Assembly: GCF_001429285.1 (NCBI RefSeq)
Contig: NZ_LMJJ01000023.1
Coordinates: 71,041-135,040 of the forward strand
Direction of reading: 5' to 3'
Length of the DNA stretch: 64,000 bases
Source of the DNA: Ensifer sp. Root278
GTDB lineage: Bacteria; Pseudomonadota; Alphaproteobacteria; Rhizobiales; Rhizobiaceae
Shown one piece after another: positions 56,282-64,000 of this stretch (its first letter is position 1; each line of letters begins with the position of its first letter). The notes beneath the pieces are model-generated. The model was given only the letters and a program-made list of their open reading frames with translations. It was not told where the DNA came from and did not search any database. The position numbers and the translations under genes are program-made.

Positions 56282-57910
56282 TCAGGCCTCCAGCCGCCAT
56301 TTGAGGGTGACGCCACCGGTCTGGTTGAGATCGAGCGCCGGGATCGCGGATAGGAGCTTGCGGGTGTAAGTCTCCTGCGGCGCGTCGAAGATCCGGTCAC
56401 GGTCGCCTTCTTCGACGATGCGGCCGTCCTGCATGACGACGACGCGGTCGGCGACCTGCTCGACGACGCCGAGGTCGTGGCTGATGAACAGGCACGAGAA
56501 ACCGTAGCGCTTCTGCAGGCTGGAAAAGAGCTCCAGCACCTGCGCCCGGACCGTGACGTCGAGGGCCGAGACCGGCTCGTCGGCGATCAGGAACTTCGGC
56601 CGCCGGGCGATGGCACGGGCGATCGCCACCCGCTGGCGCTGGCCGCCGGAAAGCTCGTGCGGATAGCGGTTGGCGAAATCGGCGCTAAGCCCGACCTCTT
56701 CCAGCGTTTCAAGAGCACGGCGGCGTTTCGCGGGACCGTCGAGATCCGGCACCAGCCGCAATGCTTCTTCGACCAGCGCCTGGATGGTCATGCGCGGATC
56801 GAGCGAGGAATAGGGATCCTGAAACACCATCTGGCAGTTCAGCCGATAATCGCGCCAGTCGGCGCTGCGCTCGCGGCCCTGGAAGAGTATCTCGCCCTGG
56901 CTCTGCTCGACGAGGCCGGCGATCGTTCGCCCAAGCGTCGTCTTGCCGGAGCCGGAGCCGCCGACCAGCGCCACCACCTCGCCGACATGGATGTCGACGC
57001 TGACGCCGTGCAGCGCCCGTTTCGGTTCGTGCTTTCGGAACAGCCCCTTGCGGCCGGGATAATCGACCACGATGTTGCGGGCCGAAACCATCGGCGTGCG
57101 GGTCATGTCGAGCTCGCGCGCCGCGCCGCGATACGGCAGCGACGACAAAAGCTTGCGGGTATAGGGGTGTTGCGGCGCCTGCAGGATTTCTTCGGTCAGG
57201 CCCTGTTCGACGACGACGCCCTTTTCCATCACGACGAAGCGGTTGGTGTATCGCGCCACCATCGGCAAATCGTGGCTGATCAACAGCACCGCCGTGCCCT
57301 CGGCCTGGGTCAACTCGACCATCAGTTCCATAACGTCGCGCTGGACGACGGCATCGAGCGCCGTCGTCGGTTCGTCGGCGATCAACAAGGCCGGTTTCAG
57401 CAGCATGACAGAAGCGAGCATGATGCGCTGGCGCATGCCGCCTGAGAACTCGTGCGGATAGGCAGACAGCGCCCGCTCCGGTTCGCGGATGCCAACGCGC
57501 TGGAGCATCGAGAGGATCGCCGTGCGACGCTCCTCGCCCGACATCTTGGTGTGCAGTATCAGGCCCTCTTCGAGCTGCCGGCCGATGGTCATCGACGGGT
57601 TGAGCGAGGTCATCGGCTCCTGGAAGACGACGCCGACCTCGCCGCCGCGAAGCGCGCGCAGGTCGCGGTCCTTCATGCCGAGCACATCCTTGCCCCGGTA
57701 GAGGATGGTGCCGCCGGCATGGCGCACGGCCGGCGGGATCAGGCCGATGATCGCCCGGGTCGCGAGCGTCTTGCCGGAGCCGCTTTCGCCGACGATGCCG
57801 ACGATCTCTCCGGGCGCGACGTCGAAGCTGACATTCCTGACCACCTGGTTGCCGGAATGGGTAACGGCGAGCGAAAGGCCCTGAACGCTGAGAAGAGTTT
57901 TGCCGGTCAT
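56282..57910 (-). CDS. Peptide-type ABC transporter ATPase, fused DppD-DppF
   Basis: Two nucleotide-binding domains in one chain of 542 residues. Domain 1 (about 5-255) has Walker A GESGSGKT, signature FSGGMRQRIMLA and Walker B LLIADEPTTALD. Domain 2 (about 275-530) has [24 protein letters not shown] and FLIADEPVSALD. Each ends in an oligopeptide-type C-terminal segment (HPYTRKLLSSLP; ETYTRKLLSAIP). It overlaps the DppC-type permease gene by 4 nt (ATGA). Confidence 0.93.
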   Translation of the reverse strand: MTGKTLLSVQGLSLAVTHSGNQVVRNVSFDVAPGEIVGIVGESGSGKTLATRAIIGLIPPAVRHAGGTILYRGKDVLGMKDRDLRALRGGEVGVVFQEPMTSLNPSMTIGRQLEEGLILHTKMSGEERRTAILSMLQRVGIREPERALSAYPHEFSGGMRQRIMLASVMLLKPALLIADEPTTALDAVVQRDVMELMVELTQAEGTAVLLISHDLPMVARYTNRFVVMEKGVVVEQGLTEEILQAPQHPYTRKLLSSLPYRGAARELDMTRTPMVSARNIVVDYPGRKGLFRKHEPKRALHGVSVDIHVGEVVALVGGSGSGKTTLGRTIAGLVEQSQGEILFQGRERSADWRDYRLNCQMVFQDPYSSLDPRMTIQALVEEALRLVPDLDGPAKRRRALETLEEVGLSADFANRYPHELSGGQRQRVAIARAIARRPKFLIADEPVSALDVTVRAQVLELFSSLQKRYGFSCLFISHDLGVVEQVADRVVVMQDGRIVEEGDRDRIFDAPQETYTRKLLSAIPALDLNQTGGVTLKWRLEA

Positions 57911-58725
57911 TTCAGGCCTCGCATGCGGGGGTCGAGCTTGTCGCGCAGCGCATCGCCCAAGAGGTTGATGCCGAGCAAAGTGAGCGCGATGCAAAGACCG
58001 GGGAAGAAGCCGAGCCAGACGGCCTGTTCGATGAAGGGACGGCCGGCGGCGAGCATGTTGCCCCAGGTGGGCGCCGGTGGCGGCACGCCGAGGCCAAGGA
58101 AGGAAAGTGCGCTTTCCGACAGGATCGCCCAGCCGAACATCGAGGTTGCAAGGACCGTGATCGGCGCCACGCAGTTCGGCAGGATATGGCGCAGCATCGT
58201 ATAGATCTCGCCATTGCCCATGACCCGCGACGCCTCGATGAACTCGCGCTCACGCAGTGAAAGGACTGCGCCGCGCACCACGCGGGCCATCGACGGAGTA
58301 TAGGCGATGCCGAGTGCGAAGATGATACCGTACTGGTTGGCGCCGAAGACGGCGAGCAGGCCGAGGGCGAGCAGGATGCCGGGGAAGGCCAGCAGCGCGT
58401 TGTTGATCGCCATGATGACGCCATCGACCCAGCCGCGGGCATAGCCGCTGACGATGCCGATGAAGGTACCGCAGACGACGGCGAAGGTGACGGTGAGGCA
58501 GCCGATCCAGACGCTGGCGCGGGCGCCGACCATCAGACGGCTTGCGACATCGCGGCCGAACTCGTCGGTGCCGAGCCAGTGCGCGGCACCGGGAGCGGCG
58601 AGGCGCGCGGTGAAGCCGAGCGCCATCGGATCATAGGGCGTCCAGATGAGACCGATGAGCGCGATGAGCACGAGCAATCCGATGAGGCCGCCGCCGATGA
58701 CGCCATTGAAGGTGAACTTTCTCAT
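57907..58725 (-). CDS. Peptide-type ABC transporter permease (DppC type)
   Basis: 272 residues with six hydrophobic segments and the DppC lead (GFTARLAAPGAAHWLGTDEFGRDVASRLMVGAR, in part). The ATPase-docking loop is REFIEASRVMGNGEIYTMLRHILPN. It overlaps the DppB-type gene by 4 nt (58722-58725) and the ATPase gene by 4 nt, a tightly packed operon. Confidence 0.93.
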   Translation of the reverse strand: MRKFTFNGVIGGGLIGLLVLIALIGLIWTPYDPMALGFTARLAAPGAAHWLGTDEFGRDVASRLMVGARASVWIGCLTVTFAVVCGTFIGIVSGYARGWVDGVIMAINNALLAFPGILLALGLLAVFGANQYGIIFALGIAYTPSMARVVRGAVLSLREREFIEASRVMGNGEIYTMLRHILPNCVAPITVLATSMFGWAILSESALSFLGLGVPPPAPTWGNMLAAGRPFIEQAVWLGFFPGLCIALTLLGINLLGDALRDKLDPRMRGLK

Positions 58726-59666
58726 TCTGCCACCACCCGCGGATCGAAGAGAGGATAGAGAAGGTCGACCACGAGGTTGACGACGACATAGGAGAAGGCG
58801 ACGAGCAAAAGGCAGCCCTGGATCACCGGGTAATCGCGCTGGAAGATGGCATCGACCATCAATCGGCCGAGGCCGGGGATGGTAAAAACCGTCTCGATGA
58901 CGGCAATGCCGCCGAGCAGGTTGCCGAGGATCAGGCCGATCATCGTCCAGGTGGGACCGAAGGCATTCTTGAAAGCGTGGCGCCAGAGAACCGCACTTTC
59001 CGACAGCCCCTTGGCGCGGGCGTGGGTGATGTAATCGAGTCTCAGCACTTCGAGTGTGGAGGCGCGCGCCATGCGGATGATCACGCCCATCTCGTGGATG
59101 ACAAGGGTCATGACCGGGAGGACCAGATAGAGAAGCCCGGCCTTCCAGTTCTCGGTGATCGGCACATAACCGAGCACCGGCAGCCAGCCGAGCTTGAGGC
59201 CGAAGGCGAGCAGCAGAAGCAGACCAAGCCAGAAGGTCGGGATCGACAGAAGCACCGTCGCCGTACCGACCAGCGCAAGGTCCGTCAGGCTGTTCTGCCG
59301 CCAGGCGGCGATGACGCCAGCCGGTACCGCAATGAGGCTTGCGAGAAACACGGCGATCACGACGATCTCGGCGCTCACCATGAAGCGGCTGAGGACCAGA
59401 TGCAGCACCGGCTCGCCGGTGACGATCGACGTGCCGAAATCGCCGGAGAGGATATTGCCGGCCCAGATGACGAATTGCTCGGGGATGCTGCGGTCAAGAC
59501 CGAGCTCCGTGCGCATCGCGGCAATCTGCTGCGGCTCGGCCATGTCGCCGAGCATCAGCGCTGCCGGATCGCCGGGAATGAGGCGGATGAGCGTGAAGAC
59601 GGCCACCGAGACGATAACGATCGTCGGTATCGCCATCACGAGGCGATTGAGAATGAACTTGATCAT
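58722..59666 (-). CDS. Peptide-type ABC transporter permease (DppB type)
   Basis: 314 residues beginning MIKFILNRLVMAIPTIVIVS, the typical DppB start, with the periplasmic loop LIRLIPGDPAALMLGD and the docking loop DYITHARAKGLSESAVLWRHAFKNA (in part). The start at 59666 is chosen over upstream in-frame codons. First gene of the operon DppB-DppC-ATPase-hydrolase-SBP-M20; the promoter should lie in 59667-59870. Confidence 0.93.
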   Translation of the reverse strand: MIKFILNRLVMAIPTIVIVSVAVFTLIRLIPGDPAALMLGDMAEPQQIAAMRTELGLDRSIPEQFVIWAGNILSGDFGTSIVTGEPVLHLVLSRFMVSAEIVVIAVFLASLIAVPAGVIAAWRQNSLTDLALVGTATVLLSIPTFWLGLLLLLAFGLKLGWLPVLGYVPITENWKAGLLYLVLPVMTLVIHEMGVIIRMARASTLEVLRLDYITHARAKGLSESAVLWRHAFKNAFGPTWTMIGLILGNLLGGIAVIETVFTIPGLGRLMVDAIFQRDYPVIQGCLLLVAFSYVVVNLVVDLLYPLFDPRVVAE

Positions 59667-59870
59667 GGGTTCCCCGTACTGAGGCAGGCCGCACGCGTTA
59701 CCGCGATTCTCCCGCCCGTCGGCTCTTGTTGATGGAACTATGATCGATTGGAAAAAATCGCGCAATATTATGAGTAATCGTCATACCTCTATGACAAGGA
59801 CATGACACGCCGGGCGAGCATCGATGGATCGCTCCGACGAACAGGATACTGAATATAAAACAAGGCATTA
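59667..59870. promoter_or_regulatory. Promoter region of the peptide-uptake operon with TATGA/TCATA repeats
   Basis: An inverted repeat GTCATA-CCTC-TATGAC occupies 59780-59795. Its left arm also pairs with TATGA at 59769-59773, giving an alternating TATGA/TCATA/TATGA array. This lies about 110-130 bp upstream of the DppB-type start and suits the LysR regulator encoded at 60005-60931. Assignment by position only. Confidence 0.5.
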
Positions 59871-59974
59871 CTACAGCGCCGCGCGTCTTATCAGACGCGC
59901 AAAAGTCGCTGTAGCACTTTGATTTTCTGCATGTCTTTGTCCTTAAATCGAAGCCGATTTAAGGAGACATGCAG
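59871..59974. repeat. Rhizobial dispersed intergenic palindromic repeat
   Basis: Two adjacent dyads. 59871-59914: CTACAGCG and CGCTGTAG enclose an inner GCGCGTCT/AGACGCGC stem with TATC loop. 59927-59974: CTGCATGTC and GACATGCAG enclose CCTTAAATCG/CGATTTAAGG. I recognise this two-part structure as a repeat common between genes in Rhizobiaceae genomes (RIME-like). It may be transcribed and end the LysR message or act as a small mobile element remnant. Confidence 0.7.
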
Positions 59975-60004
59975 TAGCTGCCCTGGGCCGAGGCGACCCA
60001 CAGT

Positions 60005-60931
60005 CTACAGGTCGTGGACGGCGGCGACCTGACGCTTCAGGCAATCGATCATGGCCTGGGCAGCAAGCGACAGCGGAACGCCGGCCGCCGTTGCGACTCC
60101 GAAATCCTGGGTGAGATGCGGCGAGAATCGGCGGATCTCGATCGGCAGATGCCGATGCAAACTGGCAAAGAAGCTGCTGATGATCGCGACCCCGAGGCCG
60201 TAGGCAGCATAGGCGCAGGCAGAGCTGTTGCTGTGGGTCTCGATCTTGACCTTCTGCGGCACGCCGGCCTTGCGGAAGATCTCGTCGAGCATGACGCGCG
60301 TCGGCCGGCGCCGGCCGATGAGGATCAGAGGCACCCCGCGCAATTCCTTGGGCGTGATGGTATCGAGCGCAGAGAGCGGATGCCCCTTTTCCATCACGCA
60401 GACGCTGACGCCGGTGGCGACCGGCTGCATTTCGATGCCGGCGCTGAGTTGCCCCTCATAGCGCAGAAAGCCGAAGTCGATGATGCGCTGCTCCACCAGC
60501 CGCGCGATCGCGACGGTCGTATCGAAGAAAGTCTCGATGCGCACGCCCGGAAAATCCTTGGCATAGTCGGCGAGCATCGCCGGCGCGAAAGTCTCGGACA
60601 TGCTGTTCGGCAGACCGATGCGCACGACCTCGGGGCCGACGGCGCCGCTGCGCAGATCCTGCGCCAGATTGGTGAAGCGGTCGATGCCCAACAGAATGTG
60701 CTCGGCATCCTCGGCGAGTTTCATCGCCTCCGGCGTCGGGATCAGCCGGCCCTTGTCGCGAGCAAAGAGCGTCAGCGACAGGTCTTCCTCGAGCTGCTGC
60801 AACAACCGGCTGACACCGGACTGGCTGAGGCCCATGGTCTTGGCGGCAGCAATCGTCGATCCGGTCGCAAGAAGCGTGCGCAGCACTTCCAATTGTCGAA
60901 AATTCACGCCGCCCCCGGTTCGTTCGAACAT
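60005..60931 (-). CDS. LysR-family transcriptional regulator
   Basis: 308 residues: winged HTH (FRQLEVLRTLLATGSTIAAAKTMGLSQSGVSRLLQQLEE, in part, at about 10-50) and a substrate-binding effector domain (VVRIGLPNSMSETFAPAMLADY; HSNSSACAYAAYGLGVAIIS). Same strand as, and 338 bp upstream of, the peptide-uptake operon, which it probably controls; a dispersed repeat separates them. Ligand unknown. Confidence 0.9.
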   Translation of the reverse strand: MFERTGGGVNFRQLEVLRTLLATGSTIAAAKTMGLSQSGVSRLLQQLEEDLSLTLFARDKGRLIPTPEAMKLAEDAEHILLGIDRFTNLAQDLRSGAVGPEVVRIGLPNSMSETFAPAMLADYAKDFPGVRIETFFDTTVAIARLVEQRIIDFGFLRYEGQLSAGIEMQPVATGVSVCVMEKGHPLSALDTITPKELRGVPLILIGRRRPTRVMLDEIFRKAGVPQKVKIETHSNSSACAYAAYGLGVAIISSFFASLHRHLPIEIRRFSPHLTQDFGVATAAGVPLSLAAQAMIDCLKRQVAAVHDL

Positions 60932-61026
60932 CCGCTAGCTCCCGTGTTTACGGGAAGGCGATCCGGCAAGAAAGGGGTGCGACACCGAGCGTAGCCAAAT
61001 CGATCACCGAGCGGCTCGCCATTGGT

Positions 61027-61050
61027 GAGGAGCGCGCGAACGCGCTCCTC
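61027..61050 (-). terminator. Terminator hairpin after the 128-residue hypothetical gene
   Basis: GAGGAGCGCG and CGCGCTCCTC form a perfect 10-bp stem with a CGAA loop, 13 bp past the stop at 61064. A GC-rich terminator without a strong T tract. Confidence 0.6.
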
Positions 61051-61063
61051 AGGGATTCACCGA

Positions 61064-61450
61064 TCAGGCGTTGGCCTGCACCGGATGGTTGAAGCGCTCG
61101 GCAAAGACCTCGATCGAGCCACGACCGAAGCTGCGCAACTGCCGTCGCGTGAGAACAGCCATCACGCGTGCCGCCGTCGAGACGGTCATAGCGTCGAGCG
61201 GACCTTCACCGCTCCAAGGCTTGTTCAGCCGGTCCGTGACGATGCCGAGGAGGTTCGCCGGCATGATGTCGGTACAAGGTTTCATCCAGTCGAAGACTTC
61301 GCTGATCGGAAGCAGCTTACCTTCGAACGCAACGAACGGCTCGGGCATGTTTGCGCCCCAGTCGTCATAGGCCTCCAGAGCATCGCGAAACAGGTTCTGC
61401 AGCGTGATGGAGGCGTGCCCTTCATGTAGAGCAGGCAGGAAATTCGTCAT
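61064..61450 (-). CDS. Hypothetical protein, 128 residues
   Basis: Cytoplasmic-looking protein without signal peptide or membrane segment, beginning MTNFLPALHEGHASITLQNL. It has an excellent ribosome site (GAAGGAGACACAA) and a terminator, so it is a real monocistronic gene. Composition is mixed helical with several Trp, Met and Arg; the C-terminal half (MTVSTAARVMAVLTRRQLRSFGRGS, in part) is basic. I recognise no family. It lies between the LysR gene and the sulfur genes without an obvious link to either. Confidence 0.75.
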   Translation of the reverse strand: MTNFLPALHEGHASITLQNLFRDALEAYDDWGANMPEPFVAFEGKLLPISEVFDWMKPCTDIMPANLLGIVTDRLNKPWSGEGPLDAMTVSTAARVMAVLTRRQLRSFGRGSIEVFAERFNHPVQANA

Positions 61451-61844
61451 TTGTGTCTCCTTCAGTGGTTAAGGCCGGGAAACGCGAATGGCCAATTCTG
61501 TCAGCATGTGTTTGTGTTCGTGCCGGGTGGCCGATACTCTGTGGCCACGCGACTGGTTAAACTGCAGGCGATGACGCAATGCGCAAATCGGGTGATAGTT
61601 CCCTGAGCCGCAGTCAATTTTGGCGGGAAATCGGCACGCATACACGTCGCGCGCCGCGGCCAAGGTTTCCCCCGCGGCCTCCCCCCGACTCGATATTAAC
61701 GATCCCGCCCCAAAGGTAAACACCGGGCCGCCACCGCGGCAGAAACGAAAATCTCAAATCGATAATTTCTATAGAATATACTATCTTACCCGGCTCTGCC
61801 AGATAATTCACTGATATGCACCTCAATCGACAGGGAGCAGTCAC
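61451..61844. promoter_or_regulatory. Divergent intergenic region upstream of the organosulfur genes
   Basis: 394 bp without a supported gene between two divergent genes. The right end (61750-61800) is AT-rich and contains the palindrome TTCTATAGAA (61767-61776), a likely promoter/operator for the sulfur genes. Near 61528-61547 a GTGGCC pair is repeated. The coding gene starts after CAGGGAGCAGTCAC. Confidence 0.5.
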
Positions 61845-63062
61845 ATGGGAACGATCTCGCGGCTTTCCGAGAAAACACGAGCCCCGGCGCACCGGATCGA
61901 GAGCGAGGAGGAAGCGCTGTCGATCGCCCGCGAATTGGCGGCGGAATTTGCGAAGAGCGCCAATGAGCGGGATACGGACCGCATCCTGCCCTTCGACGAG
62001 CTCGATGCGCTGGCCCAATCCGGCCTGCTCGCGATCACAGTGCCGCCGGAATATGACGGCATCGACGTCTCCAATGCGGTTCTGGCAGAGATCACCGCCA
62101 TCCTCTCGGAAGCAGACAGCTCGATCGGCCAGATCCCGCAGAACCACTTCTACATTCTGGAAGCGCTGCGCACTGACGGCACCGAGGAGCAGAAGGCGTT
62201 CTTCTTCGGCCGTGCGCTTGCCGGCGACCGTTTCGGCAACGCCCTTTCCGAGCGCGGCACGAAGACTGTCGGCGACTACGCGACGCGGTTGGCGCCCGAT
62301 GGTCCCGGTTTCCGGCTGAACGGGCGCAAGTACTATTCGACCGGCGTGCTGTTTGCCGAATGGATCGTGGTCTTCGCTCTGGATCCAAACGACAAGCTGA
62401 CCATGTCGTTTTTGCCGCGCGGCGCCGAAGGATTGCAGGTCATCGACGACTGGGACGGCTTCGGCCAGCGCACGACCGGCAGCGGCACGACTGTGCTGCA
62501 AAATGTCTACGTCACCGCCGATGCGGTGGTGCGTCATCACCGCGGCTTCGAGCGCCCGACGACGATTGGCTCCGTCGGCCAGATCATTCATGCCGGCATC
62601 GACCTCGGCATCGCCCGGGCGGCCTTTGCCGAAACCCTCAATTTCGTACGTGATCATGCGCGGCCCTGGATGGACAGCGGCGTCGAGCGCGCTGCCGATG
62701 ATCCCCTGACCATCGCCCGCATCGGCCAGCTCGCCATCCGGCTGGAGGCGGCAACCGCAACCGTCGAACGCGCCGGCAAAAAGGTCGATGTCGCCCAGAT
62801 CAACGGCACCGAGGAGAGCGTCGTCGAGGCAACGCTGGCCGTTGCTGCGGCGAAGGTCCTGACGACCGAGATCGCCTTGGAAGCGAGCAACACGCTCTTC
62901 GAACTCGCCGGAACCGCCTCGACGAAGATCGGCCTCAACCTCGACCGGCATTGGCGCAACGCCCGCACCCACACGCTGCACGACCCGGTGCGCTGGAAGC
63001 ATCACGTCGTCGGCAACTACCACCTGAACGGCGTCAAGCCGCCGAAGAACGGCGCACTTTGA
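61845..63062 (+). CDS. SfnB-type acyl-CoA dehydrogenase-like sulfur oxidoreductase
   Basis: Flavoprotein of the acyl-CoA dehydrogenase/DszC superfamily, 405 residues. The N-terminal helical domain has GLLAITVPPEYDGIDVSNAVLAEI (in part) and IGQIPQNHFYILEALR. The middle beta domain has FRLNGRKYYSTGVLFAEWIVVFA and DWDGFGQRTTGSGTTVLQNVYV (in part), with the flavin-binding WDGFGQRTTGSG. The C-terminal domain ends in DPVRWKHHVVGNYHLNG. These features match SfnB-like flavin monooxygenases used to obtain sulfur from sulfones and sulfonates. It is followed 80 bp later by an NtaA/SnaA-family monooxygenase gene. Confidence 0.88.
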   Translation: MGTISRLSEKTRAPAHRIESEEEALSIARELAAEFAKSANERDTDRILPFDELDALAQSGLLAITVPPEYDGIDVSNAVLAEITAILSEADSSIGQIPQNHFYILEALRTDGTEEQKAFFFGRALAGDRFGNALSERGTKTVGDYATRLAPDGPGFRLNGRKYYSTGVLFAEWIVVFALDPNDKLTMSFLPRGAEGLQVIDDWDGFGQRTTGSGTTVLQNVYVTADAVVRHHRGFERPTTIGSVGQIIHAGIDLGIARAAFAETLNFVRDHARPWMDSGVERAADDPLTIARIGQLAIRLEAATATVERAGKKVDVAQINGTEESVVEATLAVAAAKVLTTEIALEASNTLFELAGTASTKIGLNLDRHWRNARTHTLHDPVRWKHHVVGNYHLNGVKPPKNGAL

Positions 63063-63142
63063 TCCCATTGACCGCGCACAAGCGGCTCGAGGCGTGACCA
63101 ACGCTTCGGGCAACGCATAAACCTTGCTCGAAGGAGAACTCC

Positions 63143-64000
63143 ATGAGTCGCGAAATCCGGCTGAATGCCTTTGACATGAATTGCGTCGGCCATCAGTCGC
63201 CGGGGCTCTGGACCCATCCGCGCGACCAGTCCTGGCGCTACAAGGACCTCGACTATTGGGTGCATCTGGCAAAAACGCTCGAGCGCGGCAAGTTCGACGG
63301 CCTTTTCATCGCCGATGTGCTCGGCGTTTACGACGTGCTGAACGGCAATGCAGACGCGGCTCTTCGCCATTCGGCCCAGGTTCCGGTCAACGACCCCCTA
63401 CAGCTGGTGCCGACCATGGCCCACGAAACCGAACATTTGGGCTTCGGCCTGACGGCGTCGCTTTCCTTCGAACACCCCTATACCTTCGCCCGCCGCATCT
63501 CGACGCTCGACCATCTGACCAAGGGGCGGATCGGCTGGAACATCGTCACCTCCTATCTGAACAGTGGCGCCCTCAATGTCGGCCAGGCGCAGCAGACGCG
63601 CCATGACGACCGCTATGATCTCGCTGAGGAATATCTCGAGGTCTGCTACAAGCTCTGGGAAGGCAGCTGGGAAGACGGTGCAGTCGTCCGCGACCGGCCA
63701 ACCGGCATCTTCACCCACCCCGACAAGGTGCACCCGATCGACCACCGCGGCCGCCATTTCACCGTTCCGGGCATCCACTTGAGCGAGCCTTCGCCGCAGC
63801 GCACGCCAGTGCTCTACCAGGCTGGCTCTTCGAGCAGAGGCAAGGACTTTGCCGGCCAGCACGCCGAATGCATCTTCGTCGCCGCGCCCTCAAAGACCGT
63901 ATTGAAACGCTATGTCGCCAATGTCCGGGAGGCGGCAGAGCGCGCCGGCCGCAACCCGCGCGAAATCCTTGCCTTCAATCTGCAGACGGTGATCCTCGGC
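63143..64000 (+). CDS. NtaA/SnaA/DszA-family FMN-dependent monooxygenase (cut by window end)
   Basis: Bacterial-luciferase-like TIM-barrel monooxygenase using reduced FMN. 286 codons are visible of about 440-460. Conserved stretches are the N-terminal LNAFDMNCVGHQSPGLW, FDGLFIADVLGVYDV, GFGLTASLSFEHPYTFARRISTLDHLTKGRIGWN (in part), then VTSYLNSGALNVG and TPVLYQAGSSSRGKDFAGQHAECIF (in part). The start has an AAGGAG site. With the SfnB-like enzyme this suggests oxidation of an organosulfur or nitrogenous compound; a flavin reductase or ABC genes may follow beyond the window. Confidence 0.9.
   Translation, partial: MSREIRLNAFDMNCVGHQSPGLWTHPRDQSWRYKDLDYWVHLAKTLERGKFDGLFIADVLGVYDVLNGNADAALRHSAQVPVNDPLQLVPTMAHETEHLGFGLTASLSFEHPYTFARRISTLDHLTKGRIGWNIVTSYLNSGALNVGQAQQTRHDDRYDLAEEYLEVCYKLWEGSWEDGAVVRDRPTGIFTHPDKVHPIDHRGRHFTVPGIHLSEPSPQRTPVLYQAGSSSRGKDFAGQHAECIFVAAPSKTVLKRYVANVREAAERAGRNPREILAFNLQTVILG

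Overview
The window is high-GC alphaproteobacterial DNA. It most resembles a Rhizobiaceae secondary replicon (Ensifer/Sinorhizobium/Agrobacterium type). The evidence is the pcaDCHGB operon divergent from pcaQ, the gci/kdgD/udh uronate genes, the RepA/RepB partition pair, the many ABC uptake operons each with its own regulator, and a palindromic intergenic repeat familiar from rhizobia (59871-59974). The replicon assignment is inferred. No rRNA, tRNA, CRISPR array, insertion sequence or prophage was seen.

Layout. 1-3374: uronate/galactarate catabolism (gci, a broken kdgD, udh, a FadR-type regulator). 3398-9938: protocatechuate branch of the beta-ketoadipate pathway (pcaDCHGB, pcaQ), a GNAT acetyltransferase, then pobA with divergent pobR. 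10968-15710: a mixed block (vapBC, an NCS1 transporter, a membrane di-iron hydroxylase with a small Cys-repeat secreted protein, a frameshifted hypothetical gene, a Moco protein). 15799-19592: pcaR and pcaIJF, which complete conversion of 4-hydroxybenzoate to acetyl-CoA and succinyl-CoA. 19638-23281: polar amino-acid ABC operon with a GntR regulator. 23618-32713: sugar ABC operon (ATPase, binding protein, two permeases) with a GH63/GH37-like glycosidase, a LacI regulator and a GH42 beta-galactosidase. 32907-40204: LacI-led operon with a binding protein, an unusually large permease, an SDR and a kinase/M23/PLP-lyase fusion. 40391-45579: an SDR, an L,D-transpeptidase, two lipoproteins and an ICMT-like/E2-fold acyltransferase/SDR-SEC-C gene trio. 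45714-52042: a DUF930 protein, a soluble FtsK translocase and repAB without repC. 52293-60931: peptide-type ABC operon with an M20 amidohydrolase and a cytoplasmic beta-lactamase-fold protein, preceded by a LysR gene. 61064-64000: a hypothetical gene and two organosulfur flavoenzyme genes, the last cut by the window end.

How the genes work together. PobA makes protocatechuate, PcaHG opens the ring, PcaB, PcaC and PcaD lead to beta-ketoadipate, and PcaIJ and PcaF finish the route. Regulation is by PobR, PcaQ and PcaR, and clear candidate operators are visible for PobR and PcaR. The uronate route would run Udh, Gci, KdgD, but kdgD carries an internal deletion with a frameshift. Two LacI-controlled operons share operators with an AAACGTTT core.

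The strongest candidates for poorly described biology are the 1010-residue kinase/M23/aminotransferase-fold fusion and its operon, the 43318-45579 trio, and repAB lacking repC beside a membrane-less FtsK. Three genes (593-1457, 14621-15027, 45714-46334) carry frame disruptions that should be checked against raw reads.
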